From Ruminiclostridium sp. (lineage in GTDB: Bacteria; Bacillota; Clostridia; Oscillospirales; Ruminococcaceae), in assembly GCA_024682455.1 (NCBI GenBank), contig JAIKZF010000097.1, positions 25,767 through 89,766 of the forward strand: a DNA stretch of 64,000 nucleotides. Direction: 5' to 3'. Position 1 is the stretch's first letter. Each line of letters begins with the position of its first letter. The translations under genes were made by a program, and so were the position numbers. A model generated the notes under the pieces. The model ran no database searches, was not told the origin of the DNA, and saw nothing but the letters and a program-made list of their open reading frames with translations. Below, one piece after another: positions 17,975-27,989 of the stretch.

Positions 17975-20406
17975 ATTATCTCTCCGTTGAAATCGGGATA
18001 GAAGCTGACTTTTTTAAATTCGGGCAGCTTGTATGCCGACATTATGACAAGCCTCAGCATATCGCGGAAGGCCTTTGTATTCCTGCATTTCACGATCAGC
18101 TTCGCGCGGAAGCTTCCGTTCAGGCGCCCGCTCGATGTGGGTCCGAGTATTATTACTGGCATTTCCCTGCCGAACTTCTTTGTCTGCTCTTCAAGCAATT
18201 CGCGGAACTTTTTTGACGCGATATCCACGGCTTTTTCCTCTGGAGAAGAAAAGGCTGTCATACAGATATCGCAGTACGGCGGGAATATCAGAGCCTCGCG
18301 CACCTGGGACTCCTGCGCGTAAAAGCCCTTGTAGTCCTGCTTCGCGGCAAGCTCCAGCACATAATGGTCGGGCGAGAAGGTCTGGAGATATGCCCTGCCC
18401 TTCTTTGAGCCTCGCCCCGAACGTCCGACTACCTGCGTTATCAGCGAGAACGTCCTCTCGAAGCCTAGATAATCGCCCGCGTAAAGCGACTTGTCGATCA
18501 GCAGCACTCCCACAAGCGTTACATTCTCGAAATTCAGCCCTTTTGCTATCATCTGCGTACCGACCATTATGTCATACTCATTGTTCGCGAATTCTGCAAA
18601 ACGCTTTTCGTATGAATACTTCGACATCGTGGTGTCCGCGTCCATGCGCAGGACACGTGCGGACGGAAAGAGCTGCTTTATCTCTTCCTCGATGCGCTGC
18701 GTGCCTGTGCCGCTCGAATATATGAACTTGCTGCCGCACTTTTCGCACGCCTCGGGCATAGACCTCCGGAAGCCGCAGTAGTGGCAGATAAGGCTGTTAT
18801 TCACCTTGTGATACGTCAGCGGTATGCCGCAGTTCGGACATTCCGCAACAGTGCCGCAGTTCACGCAGTTCACATAAGTGTGGAAGCCCCGGCGGTTGAG
18901 CAGGAGCATTGACTGCTCGCCACGTTCAAGATTGAGCGAGAGCTGCTCTATGAGCTCGCCGCTGAAATTGGAGCGGTTGCCCTTCTCGGCTTCGACGCGC
19001 ATATCTATCATCTTTACATCGGGCAGCACGGCGTCGCTGTACCGCTCGTTCATCTCGAAAAGCGAATACCGCCCGTTCAAAGCGTTGTAATAGCTGTCAA
19101 AAGACGGAGTCGCGGAAGCCAGCAGCAGCAGGGCGTTATGCCTGAAACAGCGCTGCTTGGCAATATCGCGGGCGTGATAGCGCGGCGAGCTCTCGGATTT
19201 ATAGGTATGCTCTCCCTCTTCGTCTATCACTACGATGCCGATGTTCTCCAGCGGCGCGAATATTGCGCTGCGGGTGCCTATCACGATACGCGCTTCTCCC
19301 GAGCGAATGCGCTTGTATTCGTCCGCGCGCATACCGAGAGACAGGCTGCTGTGGATTATCGCGACATTTCCTCCGAAAAGCCCGCGGAACTTGTTCACGG
19401 TCTGCGGCGTGAGTGAGATCTCGGGAATAAGCAGTATCGCGGTCTTTCCCATATTCACGCAGTATTCTATAAGCTTTATGAATACCGAGGTCTTGCCGCT
19501 GCCCGTGATACCGTGCAGAAGCGCGCATTTCGGCTCGTCGGTGTTCATCAGCTCCAGAAGTCTGTCATAGGTCTTCTGCTGGAGCGGCGAGAACCTGATA
19601 TCCGAAAGCTTTTCGGTCGCCTCGGCTCCGGCGCAGTCGCTGCGGTAGATCTCCGTATCGGAGATCACGAGCGCGTTCTTGTCGGCAAGACGCTTTATCA
19701 CGGACTCGGCGGCTCCGCTCAGATAGCTGAGTTCTTTCAGCGACGCCGCGCCGACCTCGGCGAGAGTGTCCAGCACGAGCTTCTGCTTCGGCGACAGCTT
19801 TATATCCTCGGGGAGCTCATCGACGGGAGTCACGGTCTTTTCCACCGCGTCGCCGACCTTTCTCCTCACGCTTTCATGCAGCATCAATATGCCCTTTTCC
19901 GTGAGGGTCTTTTTCGCCGCGGCATTCCCAGGAAGCTTCAGGAGCTCCTCGGCGGCAGCGTCTCCGGAGCAGCCGGAAAGCGCCTCAACAAGACTTTTCT
20001 CGTCGTCGGACAGCTCTCCGTCCGCCGCGGCGAGCCGCGCCCTGCTCACATTGAACGAGTGCTTTTCGCTTATATAGAGCGCCAGTCCCGGCGGGAGCAT
20101 GGTCCTCACGGCATCATAGTATGTACAGAACGTGCGCTCCCGCATGAACTCCGCGAGAGAGAGCATTTCGGGGCTTATTACGATACCGTCGTCAGCTGCC
20201 GCGTATATGCTCTTTATCCTGCCGGAGGGCTTTTCGTCCGACACGGAAAAAACCACGCCCACACGGTGCTTATCCGTTCTCCCGAAAGGCACAATAACAC
20301 GCATACCCGCGGTTATTGTCAAACCTGCGGGTATCTCGTATGTAAACAGCGCGTCAAACGCCGTTGTCGTCTTTTCGACCGCTACCGCGGCATACCGTGC
20401 GCTCAT
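17971..20406 (-). CDS. priA: Primosomal protein N' (replication restart helicase)
   Basis: LLHGITGSGKTSVFIKLI, VIDEEGEHTYK, two Cys pairs of Zn motif (CVNCGTVAECPNCG...CHYCG...CEKCG), GTQMIAKGLNFENVTLVGVL. Confidence 0.96.
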   Translation of the reverse strand: MSARYAAVAVEKTTTAFDALFTYEIPAGLTITAGMRVIVPFGRTDKHRVGVVFSVSDEKPSGRIKSIYAAADDGIVISPEMLSLAEFMRERTFCTYYDAVRTMLPPGLALYISEKHSFNVSRARLAAADGELSDDEKSLVEALSGCSGDAAAEELLKLPGNAAAKKTLTEKGILMLHESVRRKVGDAVEKTVTPVDELPEDIKLSPKQKLVLDTLAEVGAASLKELSYLSGAAESVIKRLADKNALVISDTEIYRSDCAGAEATEKLSDIRFSPLQQKTYDRLLELMNTDEPKCALLHGITGSGKTSVFIKLIEYCVNMGKTAILLIPEISLTPQTVNKFRGLFGGNVAIIHSSLSLGMRADEYKRIRSGEARIVIGTRSAIFAPLENIGIVVIDEEGEHTYKSESSPRYHARDIAKQRCFRHNALLLLASATPSFDSYYNALNGRYSLFEMNERYSDAVLPDVKMIDMRVEAEKGNRSNFSGELIEQLSLNLERGEQSMLLLNRRGFHTYVNCVNCGTVAECPNCGIPLTYHKVNNSLICHYCGFRRSMPEACEKCGSKFIYSSGTGTQRIEEEIKQLFPSARVLRMDADTTMSKYSYEKRFAEFANNEYDIMVGTQMIAKGLNFENVTLVGVLLIDKSLYAGDYLGFERTFSLITQVVGRSGRGSKKGRAYLQTFSPDHYVLELAAKQDYKGFYAQESQVREALIFPPYCDICMTAFSSPEEKAVDIASKKFRELLEEQTKKFGREMPVIILGPTSSGRLNGSFRAKLIVKCRNTKAFRDMLRLVIMSAYKLPEFKKVSFYPDFNGEII

Positions 20407-21008
20407 TCCGCAAGCAGTTCCCCGATAACGCCCTCACGGTTTGAGCGGCGGCATTTCTCCGCGCGCACAACGGCAAGGAAGTCGTCCACCGCGTCCTCAA
20501 GAGCCGCGTTGGTTATGAGATAATCGTAATTTCCGGCGAATTCGAGCTCTTTTCTCGCGGTCTCAAGGCGCTGCTTTATCACATCGTCGGTCTCGGTTCC
20601 GCGCTTGTGCAGACGTCTTTCGAGCTCCGCGAAGGACGGAGGCAGTATGAACACCAGCGTACAGTCAGGGAATATCCTGCGGACATTCGCCGCGCCCTCG
20701 ATCTCTATTTTCAGCACCACATCCTTGCCAGCGTCGAGCATATCGGTGACCGCTTTTTTCGGGGTCCCGTAGTAATTGCCCACATACTCGGTATACTCCA
20801 GCAGCTCGCCGTCAGCGATCATCTGCTCGAACTGCTCACGGGTCCTGAAATGGTAGCTCACCCCGTCGGTCTCTCCCGGACGCATCGCGCGGGAGGTCGC
20901 CGAGACCGAGTAATAAAGATTGCCGTTTGCCTTCAAAGCCTGTTCAAGTATCGTATCCTTGCCGCACCCGGCGGGAGCCGATACCACGATAAGTATTCCC
21001 TTTGACAT
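20403..21008 (-). CDS. gmk: Guanylate kinase
   Basis: KGILIVVSAPAGCGKDTI, SVSATSRAMRPGETDGVSYHF; start near MSKG. Confidence 0.95.
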   Translation of the reverse strand: MSKGILIVVSAPAGCGKDTILEQALKANGNLYYSVSATSRAMRPGETDGVSYHFRTREQFEQMIADGELLEYTEYVGNYYGTPKKAVTDMLDAGKDVVLKIEIEGAANVRRIFPDCTLVFILPPSFAELERRLHKRGTETDDVIKQRLETARKELEFAGNYDYLITNAALEDAVDDFLAVVRAEKCRRSNREGVIGELLAE

Positions 21009-21052
21009 GATCATCACCTGTATTTCTTTCCTGTTTTCCTGCGGTATGAACG

Positions 21053-21274
21053 TTATTCTCCGATAGCGGAGGGATCCTTCGCGGACATGACGATATGACC
21101 GCTGTCCATAACTATGACGGTCTTGGTCTTTTTGCCGCAGGTGGCGTCTATCGCCGTGAGTTTGTCCTTAGCGGCGGAGACTATGCGCTTCGCGGGGGCG
21201 GAATCTGCGCCTATGACCGCCACTATCCTGTCGCTGTTTATCCTGTTGCCGTAGCCTACGTCTATCAGCTTCAT
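21053..21274 (-). CDS. remA: Extracellular matrix regulator RemA (DUF370)
   Basis: MKLIDVGYGNRINSDRIVAVIGADSAPAKRIVSAAKD. Confidence 0.92.
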   Translation of the reverse strand: MKLIDVGYGNRINSDRIVAVIGADSAPAKRIVSAAKDKLTAIDATCGKKTKTVIVMDSGHIVMSAKDPSAIGE

Positions 21275-21332
21275 AATATCACCCGTCTATATAATATCGT
21301 ATCTTTTATTATAACATTTTACAAAGAAAAAA

Positions 21333-21923
21333 TCAATACATATTTTTCAATTCTCTCGCAAGTCTTCCTACCGGCAGTCCCATAACATTGTAGTAATCCC
21401 CCGTTATGCCGCTGACGAGCAGAGCTCCGGCGTCTTGTATCCCGTACGCGCCCGCCTTGTCGAACGGCTCGCCCGTGGCGGTATAATCCTCTATCTCCTT
21501 ATCGGAGAGCTCAAAGAAGCGCACAGCCGTGTCCTCCGCGAAGCTTATCTTCTTTTCCGGGGAAATAACGTAGACTCCCGTATAAACATGGTGCTCTCTT
21601 CCGGAAAGCAGCCGCAGCATACGTTTCGCGTCGACGGCGTCCTTCGGCTTGCCGAGTATCTCACCGTTCACCGAGACCACGGTATCCGCGCCTATGACCG
21701 TATCGTTCGGATACTGCGCCGCTATCTCCTCAGCCTTGTGCCGCGCAAGCTCGCGCACATATTCGTCGGGCGGCAGGCTCTTATCGGCTCGCTCCTCCCC
21801 CACCGCCGGTATTATCCGGAAATCCGCGGTCATAAGCGACAAAAGCTCCTTCCGGCGCGGCGATTTGCTTGCAAGTATAAGCATATCCCATTCCCTCCAA
21901 TCATAATATATCAATTTTAGCAT
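21333..21923 (-). CDS. maf: Maf family nucleotide pyrophosphatase
   Basis: LILASKSPRRKELLSLM, VIGADTVVSVNGEILGKPKD; start likely at MLILASKSP. Confidence 0.93.
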   Translation of the reverse strand: MLKLIYYDWREWDMLILASKSPRRKELLSLMTADFRIIPAVGEERADKSLPPDEYVRELARHKAEEIAAQYPNDTVIGADTVVSVNGEILGKPKDAVDAKRMLRLLSGREHHVYTGVYVISPEKKISFAEDTAVRFFELSDKEIEDYTATGEPFDKAGAYGIQDAGALLVSGITGDYYNVMGLPVGRLARELKNMY

Positions 21924-21950
21924 ATTTTTGAGCGTATGTCAAATTACCTC

Positions 21951-21979
21951 TTGACGGAGCAGGCGAAATATGATAAAAT
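21951..21979 (+). promoter_or_regulatory. Sigma-A-type promoter (TTGACG-N17-TAAAAT)
   Basis: ttgacg 21951-21956, taaaat 21974-21979. Confidence 0.55.
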
Positions 21980-22008
21980 ATATTGGAATATTATCAGCGG
22001 GAGGCATC

Positions 22009-22662
22009 ATGAAGAAGCTTATTGTGATAGAAGGGCTCGACGGAAGCGGGAAATCGACCCAGCTGGAGCTGATGAAAAGCAGATATGACGCGCATTTCAT
22101 AACTTTTCCATACTATGAGACCGACAGCGGAAGAATGATAAGCGCGTACCTGCGCGGAGACTTCAATGAGCCCGATCCGAAGGTAAGCGCGTATTCGGCA
22201 AGCATTATGTACGCCGCCGACCGTTACACAAGCTTCCGCACGCATTGGGGCCCGCTTTATGAGAGCGGTCTTCCCGTTATCTCGGCAAGATATGTCTCAT
22301 CAAACGCGATCTACCAGATGACCAAGCTGGACAGGAGCGAGTGGGACAGCTATCTCGACTGGCTGTGCGACCTTGAGTACGAAAAGCTCGGTATGCCGAG
22401 ACCCGACCTGACGATATTCCTCGATATGCCCGGCGATATTTCGCAGAAGCTTCTTCTTAAGCGCTACGGCGGAGACGAGTCTAAGAAGGATATCCACGAG
22501 CGTGATATCTCCTTCCAGCGCAGATGCAGAGAAGCCGCCCTGTATACGGCGGAAAGGTTCGGCTGGAAGCGTGTGCTCTGCGGAGAGAACGGCGAGCCGT
22601 TCAGAGCGGAAACTATCGGCTCCGCGATATCCGCGCTCATTGATGAAGAGCTGAAAAATTGA
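22009..22662 (+). CDS. Thymidylate kinase family protein
   Basis: MKKLIVIEGLDGSGKSTQLELM, DLTIFLDMP; start at ATG 22009 after gggagg. Confidence 0.88.
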   Translation: MKKLIVIEGLDGSGKSTQLELMKSRYDAHFITFPYYETDSGRMISAYLRGDFNEPDPKVSAYSASIMYAADRYTSFRTHWGPLYESGLPVISARYVSSNAIYQMTKLDRSEWDSYLDWLCDLEYEKLGMPRPDLTIFLDMPGDISQKLLLKRYGGDESKKDIHERDISFQRRCREAALYTAERFGWKRVLCGENGEPFRAETIGSAISALIDEELKN

Positions 22663-22681
22663 CCGAAAGGACTTTGATATT

Positions 22682-23224
22682 ATGATACTTGTATTTCTTG
22701 CGAACGGTTTTGAAGAGACAGAGGCTGTCGCACCCATAGACATACTCCGCAGGAACGGCAGAGATGTCGTCACGGTGGGCATCGGCGAGGAGATCATCAC
22801 AAGCGCCCACGGTTTGACGGTAGTTCCCGATGTGACGGAGGTCGACCTCGCATTGAGCGATGAGATAGAGATGATCGTGCTGCCCGGCGGTATGCCCGGT
22901 ACGCTCAACCTCGAAAAGTCCCGCACCGTTCAGGACGCCATAGACTATTGCAGCGCGAACGGCAAATATATAGCCGCTATATGCGCGGCTCCCTCGGTGA
23001 TAGGAAAGAAGGGGCTGCTGAAAGGAAAGAACGCTACCTGCTTCCCCGGCTTCGAGGAATTCCTTGAAGGCGCGAACTTCACGGGAGCTCCCGTTGAGGC
23101 GGACGGCAATATCGTCACCGCGAGAGGCGCGGGCGTAGCGCTCGAATTCGGGCTTAAGCTCGTCGAGGTGCTTTCCGGAAAGCCCGCCGCCGACAAGATA
23201 AAGGAAGCAATGCGCTGTGTCTGA
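22682..23224 (+). CDS. DJ-1/PfpI (ThiJ) family protein
   Basis: MILVFLANGFEETEAVAPIDILRR, AAICAAPSVIGKKGLLKGKNATCFPGFE. Confidence 0.93.
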   Translation: MILVFLANGFEETEAVAPIDILRRNGRDVVTVGIGEEIITSAHGLTVVPDVTEVDLALSDEIEMIVLPGGMPGTLNLEKSRTVQDAIDYCSANGKYIAAICAAPSVIGKKGLLKGKNATCFPGFEEFLEGANFTGAPVEADGNIVTARGAGVALEFGLKLVEVLSGKPAADKIKEAMRCV

Positions 23225-23780
23225 GGACAAGAAGCTGCTGAGGCGCGAGCTTGTCGCGCTGCGCAGAGCTATGTCAGAAAATGTCAGGAAAGAACTTGAC
23301 GAAAGAATATATAATAATCTTGCGGAAAACGGCCGGGTGCGGTCATGCGGGACTTTTCTGGTCTATGCTTCATCACCGGACGAGGTCGATACAAGGCGCT
23401 TCATAAACGCGCTGCTTGCCGGAGGAAAGACCGTTGCCGTGCCGAAATGCACGGGAAAGGATATGGCGTTTCTCACGGTGAAGTCGCTCGGCTCGCTGAC
23501 AAGAAGCAGCTTCGGGGTAGACGAGCCCACGGACGGCACCGAGATCACGGAATTCCGGGATACGGTATGCGTCGTGCCCGGACTGCGTTTCGACAGGAAC
23601 GGATACAGGCTCGGCTGGGGCGGAGGCTTCTATGACAGGTTCCTGGCACGCTACTCCGGATACTCCGTGGGTATCTGCTATGAATGCTGCTGCGGAGATG
23701 TACCCGCGGATACATACGATGTGCCTGTTGACGCTGTAATCACGGAAAACGGTATTTTTCCGGAAAAACCAATGCTGTAA
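23217..23780 (+). CDS. 5-formyltetrahydrofolate cyclo-ligase
   Basis: LRRELVALRRAM, GLRFDRNGYRLGWGGGFYDRFL. Confidence 0.93.
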   Translation: MSEDKKLLRRELVALRRAMSENVRKELDERIYNNLAENGRVRSCGTFLVYASSPDEVDTRRFINALLAGGKTVAVPKCTGKDMAFLTVKSLGSLTRSSFGVDEPTDGTEITEFRDTVCVVPGLRFDRNGYRLGWGGGFYDRFLARYSGYSVGICYECCCGDVPADTYDVPVDAVITENGIFPEKPML

Positions 23781-23794
23781 AGAGGTGAACCCGG

Positions 23795-25795
23795 TTGGAC
23801 GAAAACGAAGAAAAAGAATATAACGATATAGCCAGTCTCGCGGCATACCTTCACAGCGACAAGATGCAGGCCTTCAAGGCAGCCGAGGAACGCGCAGAGA
23901 AAGGACTCCCGCCGCTTGAGGACGAGCCGGAGCAGGACAGCTTTTCAAAGGACGTGCTGTTCACCTCGGACAGGCGCAGACCCGCTTCCGCGCCAAGGCG
24001 CAGGCCGTCGGCGAAACACTCCGCGGCAGCTGCACCCGTAAGCGAACCGGTGCCGAAAACTCAGCGTATCGACGAGCCGAAAACTCAGCGCATCGACGAG
24101 CCGAAAACTCAGCGCATTGATGAGCAGAAAACTCAGCGCATTGATGAGCAGAAAGCTGTCGAAGCACCGCCGAAGCCGGATGAGCACGCAAACTCCGAAC
24201 ATAACAGATACACGGACAGACCGAGAAAAAAGCACTCTGCCGCCGCTAAAACGGAAAAGCACGAATCCGCCGACGCACAGAACATTCCGGCTCTTTCCGA
24301 AAGCCTTTCCGAATCCCTGGGGCTCAGAGCAGCCGAGATAAACGAGCAGAACAGAAACGCGCTCCCGCCCGAGGATACCCCGGAGATATTCGATATCACG
24401 GAGGGCAGCGATCAGGAAAAGCAGTTCAACAACGCGGCCACAAGACTCATGAACGCGGTCAACGACCCCGTTTCCAGAAACGACGCAATGCGCGAGGATA
24501 TGGAGGCGGAGGAGGAAGAGATACGCGCCGAGAAAATGGAAGCCGCTATAATGAGGCGCAGATACGAGCGCCAGAAGCAGAGCACCAGAACTCTCGCGTA
24601 TATCCTTATCGCGCTGCTGCTGTGCACCGCGATAATCGGGGCTTCCGCTTACGCCTCGGCTCATATCGTGAAGTGGGCGCTCGACTTCACGGGGATCGCG
24701 GCGCAGGATTTCAAGATAGACGTTGAGATACCCGAGGACGCCTCGGTGGAGACCGTCGCGGCTATTCTTGCGGAAAACAACATAATCTCCGACGCGAAGT
24801 TCTTCAAGCTCTACGCAGATTTCGCGGATAAGCTCAAAGCAGATGAAAAGGATCGCAATACCGATTTCATCGGAGGCAAGTATACCGTAAGCTCCACTAT
24901 GTCGTACAGCACCCTGCTCTCTCTTTTCAGGACCGAAAAGACCCGCAAGGAAACCGTGTCCGTGCGTATCATCGAGGGTATGAACGCGCGTGAGATCGGC
25001 GACCTGCTGGAAAAGAACAATGTGTGCTACGCGGAGGATTTCGAGAAATACTACAAGGATATCCTCAACATCTATGATTTCGAGCGCAGAGTAAAGCAGA
25101 GCTCCTCAAAGATGTATCAGCTTGAGGGATATCTGTTCCCCGATACCTATGAGTTCTATGTCGTCAACGGCATGGCTGACGGCGGCGCTCCCGAAAGGGG
25201 CGAGACCGAGCAGGAAGCCAGGGAACGCATCAAAAAGGACTCGGAGGAGAACGCCCTCGTAGCCGCAAAGAAGATGTACTCGAACTTCAACGACAAGATG
25301 ACGATGAAGATGTACAAGAAAATGGGCGAGATGAATATGACCCTCGACGAGGTAGTGGCTCTCGCTTCTATCGTACAGAAGGAGGCAGGCTACACCGAGG
25401 ATATGGAAATGGTCGCTAGCGTATTCCTGAACAGAATACGTCATTCCGCCGAATTCCCCTATCTCCAGTCCGATGTCACTATCATGTATGTTGAGGACGT
25501 GATAAAGCCGAACTTCAAGGGCAGCGAGACCGCGAAAACACGTTTATGCAACGCCTACAACACGTACGTATGTCAGGGTATACCCGCGGGACCCGTGTGC
25601 AACCCCGGGCTCGACGCCATAAACGCCGTGCTGTACTCGGCGGAGTCACCGTACTTCTATTTCTGCGCGAATCCCGATACCGGCGAGATCTTCTACGCCG
25701 AGACCGAGGAAAAGCATAACGAGAACAAGATACTCGCCGGTCTGACCGGCACAGGACAGACAGCCGAAGAATACGGGGAGGGCGAAAATGGATAA
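23795..25795 (+). CDS. mltG: Endolytic transglycosylase MltG (YceG-like) with long disordered cytosolic N-terminus
   Basis: TTG start after agaggtg; TM LAYILIALLLCTAIIGASAYA; EGYLFPDTYEF, LASIVQKEAGYTEDMEMVASVFLNRI, YNTYVCQGIPAGPVCNPGLDAI. Confidence 0.95.
   Translation: MDENEEKEYNDIASLAAYLHSDKMQAFKAAEERAEKGLPPLEDEPEQDSFSKDVLFTSDRRRPASAPRRRPSAKHSAAAAPVSEPVPKTQRIDEPKTQRIDEPKTQRIDEQKTQRIDEQKAVEAPPKPDEHANSEHNRYTDRPRKKHSAAAKTEKHESADAQNIPALSESLSESLGLRAAEINEQNRNALPPEDTPEIFDITEGSDQEKQFNNAATRLMNAVNDPVSRNDAMREDMEAEEEEIRAEKMEAAIMRRRYERQKQSTRTLAYILIALLLCTAIIGASAYASAHIVKWALDFTGIAAQDFKIDVEIPEDASVETVAAILAENNIISDAKFFKLYADFADKLKADEKDRNTDFIGGKYTVSSTMSYSTLLSLFRTEKTRKETVSVRIIEGMNAREIGDLLEKNNVCYAEDFEKYYKDILNIYDFERRVKQSSSKMYQLEGYLFPDTYEFYVVNGMADGGAPERGETEQEARERIKKDSEENALVAAKKMYSNFNDKMTMKMYKKMGEMNMTLDEVVALASIVQKEAGYTEDMEMVASVFLNRIRHSAEFPYLQSDVTIMYVEDVIKPNFKGSETAKTRLCNAYNTYVCQGIPAGPVCNPGLDAINAVLYSAESPYFYFCANPDTGEIFYAETEEKHNENKILAGLTGTGQTAEEYGEGENG
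24053..24148 (+). repeat. Four in-frame 24-bp tandem repeats encoding PKTQRIDE within mltG
   Basis: (c/g)cgaaaactcagcg(t/c)at(c/t)ga(c/t)gag x4 followed by a partial unit (cagaaagct). Confidence 0.95.
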
Positions 25796-27002
25796 TACAC
25801 CCGAGCTCCTCTCTCCCGCAGGCGACCGCGAATGCCTCGAAGCAGCGGTGGACTTCGGCTGTGACGCCGTGTATCTCGGAGGACAGAGCTTCGGTATGAG
25901 AGCCGGCCCCAAGAATTTCGATATGGAGGGTCTTGCGGACGCGGTGTTATACGCTCACGACAGAGGCGTGAAGGTCTACCTTACCTGCAATACCGTACCG
26001 ACCAACGATGAGGCGGCGGCTTTTCCCGCCTTCATCGCCGAAGCCCGGAAGACAGGCATAGACGCGGCGATCATCGCGGATATAGGCGTTATGGCAATGA
26101 CCGCGAAGTACGCGCCCGGTCTCGATATACATATGTCCACTCAGGTCGGCATAATGAACAGCGAGACCGCAAAGGAGCTGTACCGGCTCGGAGCTAAAAG
26201 GGTCGTGCTCGCCCGCGAGGTCGGGCTTGCGGATATAGCCCGTATAAGAAAGGATATCCCCGCCGATATGGATATCGAGGTGTTCGTCCACGGAGCTATG
26301 TGCGTTTCCTTCTCCGGAAGATGTCTGCTGTCGAAATATCTCGCAGGCAGAGACGCGAACCGGGGAGCCTGTGCGCAGCCGTGCCGCTGGAAATACTTCC
26401 TTACCGAGGAGACACGCCCCGGAGAGATGTACGAGATCACCGAGGATAACAAAGGCACCTACATCTTCAACGCCAGAGATCTGTGCATGATAGACCATAT
26501 CCCCGACCTTCTGGAGGCGGGAGTTTCCAGCCTTAAGATCGAGGGACGCGCCAAGTCAGCCTATTACTCGGCGGTAGTGACCAACGCCTATAAAAAGGCG
26601 ATAGAATACGCCGTTAAAGGCGAAAAGCTGCCCGAAGCCATAAGCGGGGAGGTATACAAGGTCAGCCACAGACCCTACTGCACCGGCTTCTTCTATGAAC
26701 ATTCCGACGCGGAACAGTATTATCCGAGCAGCGGATATTTCCGGGATTATGAGTTCGTCGGAACGGTAGATCGCTGGGAGAACGGCATACTGCATATCAC
26801 CCAGAGGAACTACTTCACCGTGGGCAGCGAGCTTGAGGTCCTCCCTCCGAAGGGTGAGCCCGCGACCTTTACCCCGGCGGAGATGTTCAACGTAAGCGGC
26901 GAGAGCGTCACGGCAGCCAACCACGCTATGGAAAAGCTCACAATTCCCTGCCCCGCGGAATTTCCTCCGAAATCGATAATCCGTATGAAAAAGAACAAAT
27001 AA
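25788..27002 (+). CDS. Peptidase U32 family protein
   Basis: ELLSPAGDRECLEAAVDFGCDAVYLGGQSFGMRA, EVFVHGAMCVSFSGRCLLSKYLAGRDANRGACAQPCRW. Confidence 0.95.
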   Translation: MDNTPELLSPAGDRECLEAAVDFGCDAVYLGGQSFGMRAGPKNFDMEGLADAVLYAHDRGVKVYLTCNTVPTNDEAAAFPAFIAEARKTGIDAAIIADIGVMAMTAKYAPGLDIHMSTQVGIMNSETAKELYRLGAKRVVLAREVGLADIARIRKDIPADMDIEVFVHGAMCVSFSGRCLLSKYLAGRDANRGACAQPCRWKYFLTEETRPGEMYEITEDNKGTYIFNARDLCMIDHIPDLLEAGVSSLKIEGRAKSAYYSAVVTNAYKKAIEYAVKGEKLPEAISGEVYKVSHRPYCTGFFYEHSDAEQYYPSSGYFRDYEFVGTVDRWENGILHITQRNYFTVGSELEVLPPKGEPATFTPAEMFNVSGESVTAANHAMEKLTIPCPAEFPPKSIIRMKKNK

Positions 27003-27008
27003 TGAAAC

Positions 27009-27040
27009 AATGCTCCCGTTTACATACCGGGAGCATTTTA
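27009..27040 (+). terminator. Intrinsic terminator
   Basis: aatgctcccg-tttacata-ccgggagcatttta. Confidence 0.65.
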
Positions 27041-27052
27041 TAAGGAAAACGA

Positions 27053-27910
27053 ATGGAACTTACCGATATAAACACCATAAAAGACCTACTGAGCCGGAAC
27101 GGCTTTTCCTTCTCGAAGGCGCTTGGGCAGAACTTTCTGACAAACCCCACGGTATGTCCGAGGATCGCCGAAATGGGCGGCTGCCGCAGGGGGACTGCCG
27201 CGATAGAGATAGGAACGGGTATAGGAGTGCTGACAAAGGAGCTTGCTCTTCGCTGCGACAAGGTGGTCGCTGTGGAGATAGACAAGAGACTGAAACCGAT
27301 ACTCGACGAAACGCTGGAGGGCTTCGGCAATATCGAGATCGTGTTCGCGGACGTGCTTAAGACCGATCTGAGCGCTCTGATACGCGAAAAGCTCGGCGGA
27401 TATGAGGACATATACGTCTGCGCCAATCTGCCCTATTACATCACGTCGCCGGTCATTATGAAGCTTCTCGAAGAGCGGCTCCCGATAAAGGCGGTGACGG
27501 TAATGGTACAGAGGGAAGCAGCCGAAAGGCTGTGCGCCGAAGTCGGGACCCGCGAGTGCGGAGCCGTCACGGTGGCTGTCAGATATTACAGCGTGCCGGA
27601 GCTTTTGTTCAGAGTGAACCGCGGCAGCTTCATGCCAAGCCCCAACGTCGACAGCGCGGTGATACGGCTCGATACGGGCGGAGCCGCACGGTACAGCGTT
27701 TCCGACGAGAAGCTTTTCTTCAGGATCGTGCGCGCTTCGTTCTCGCAGCGAAGAAAGCAGATGCTGAACCCGCTGAGCGCGGCTCTCGGGATCGACAAGG
27801 CCGTACTGTCGGATATGTTCGTACAATGCGGGATAAAGCCGACCGCGCGCCCCGAGGAACTGAAAATGGAGGAATTTGTCGCACTCTGCGAACGAATTTC
27901 CGCGAAATAG
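27053..27910 (+). CDS. rsmA: 16S rRNA (adenine(1518)-N(6)/adenine(1519)-N(6))-dimethyltransferase
   Basis: ALGQNFLTNPTVCPRI, IEIGTGIGVLTKELA, NLPYYITSPVIMKLL. Confidence 0.96.
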   Translation: MELTDINTIKDLLSRNGFSFSKALGQNFLTNPTVCPRIAEMGGCRRGTAAIEIGTGIGVLTKELALRCDKVVAVEIDKRLKPILDETLEGFGNIEIVFADVLKTDLSALIREKLGGYEDIYVCANLPYYITSPVIMKLLEERLPIKAVTVMVQREAAERLCAEVGTRECGAVTVAVRYYSVPELLFRVNRGSFMPSPNVDSAVIRLDTGGAARYSVSDEKLFFRIVRASFSQRRKQMLNPLSAALGIDKAVLSDMFVQCGIKPTARPEELKMEEFVALCERISAK

Positions 27911-27989
27911 AATAATACACCCTTTTTCCGACAACATTTTCGTGTGATCTGTGATATCATCTATCCAAAAACACGAAAGGATGTTAAAA

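Noticed and set aside
24053-24148. 24-bp regular repeats considered as a CRISPR array
   Set aside because: Direct tandem repeats without spacers, in frame inside mltG.
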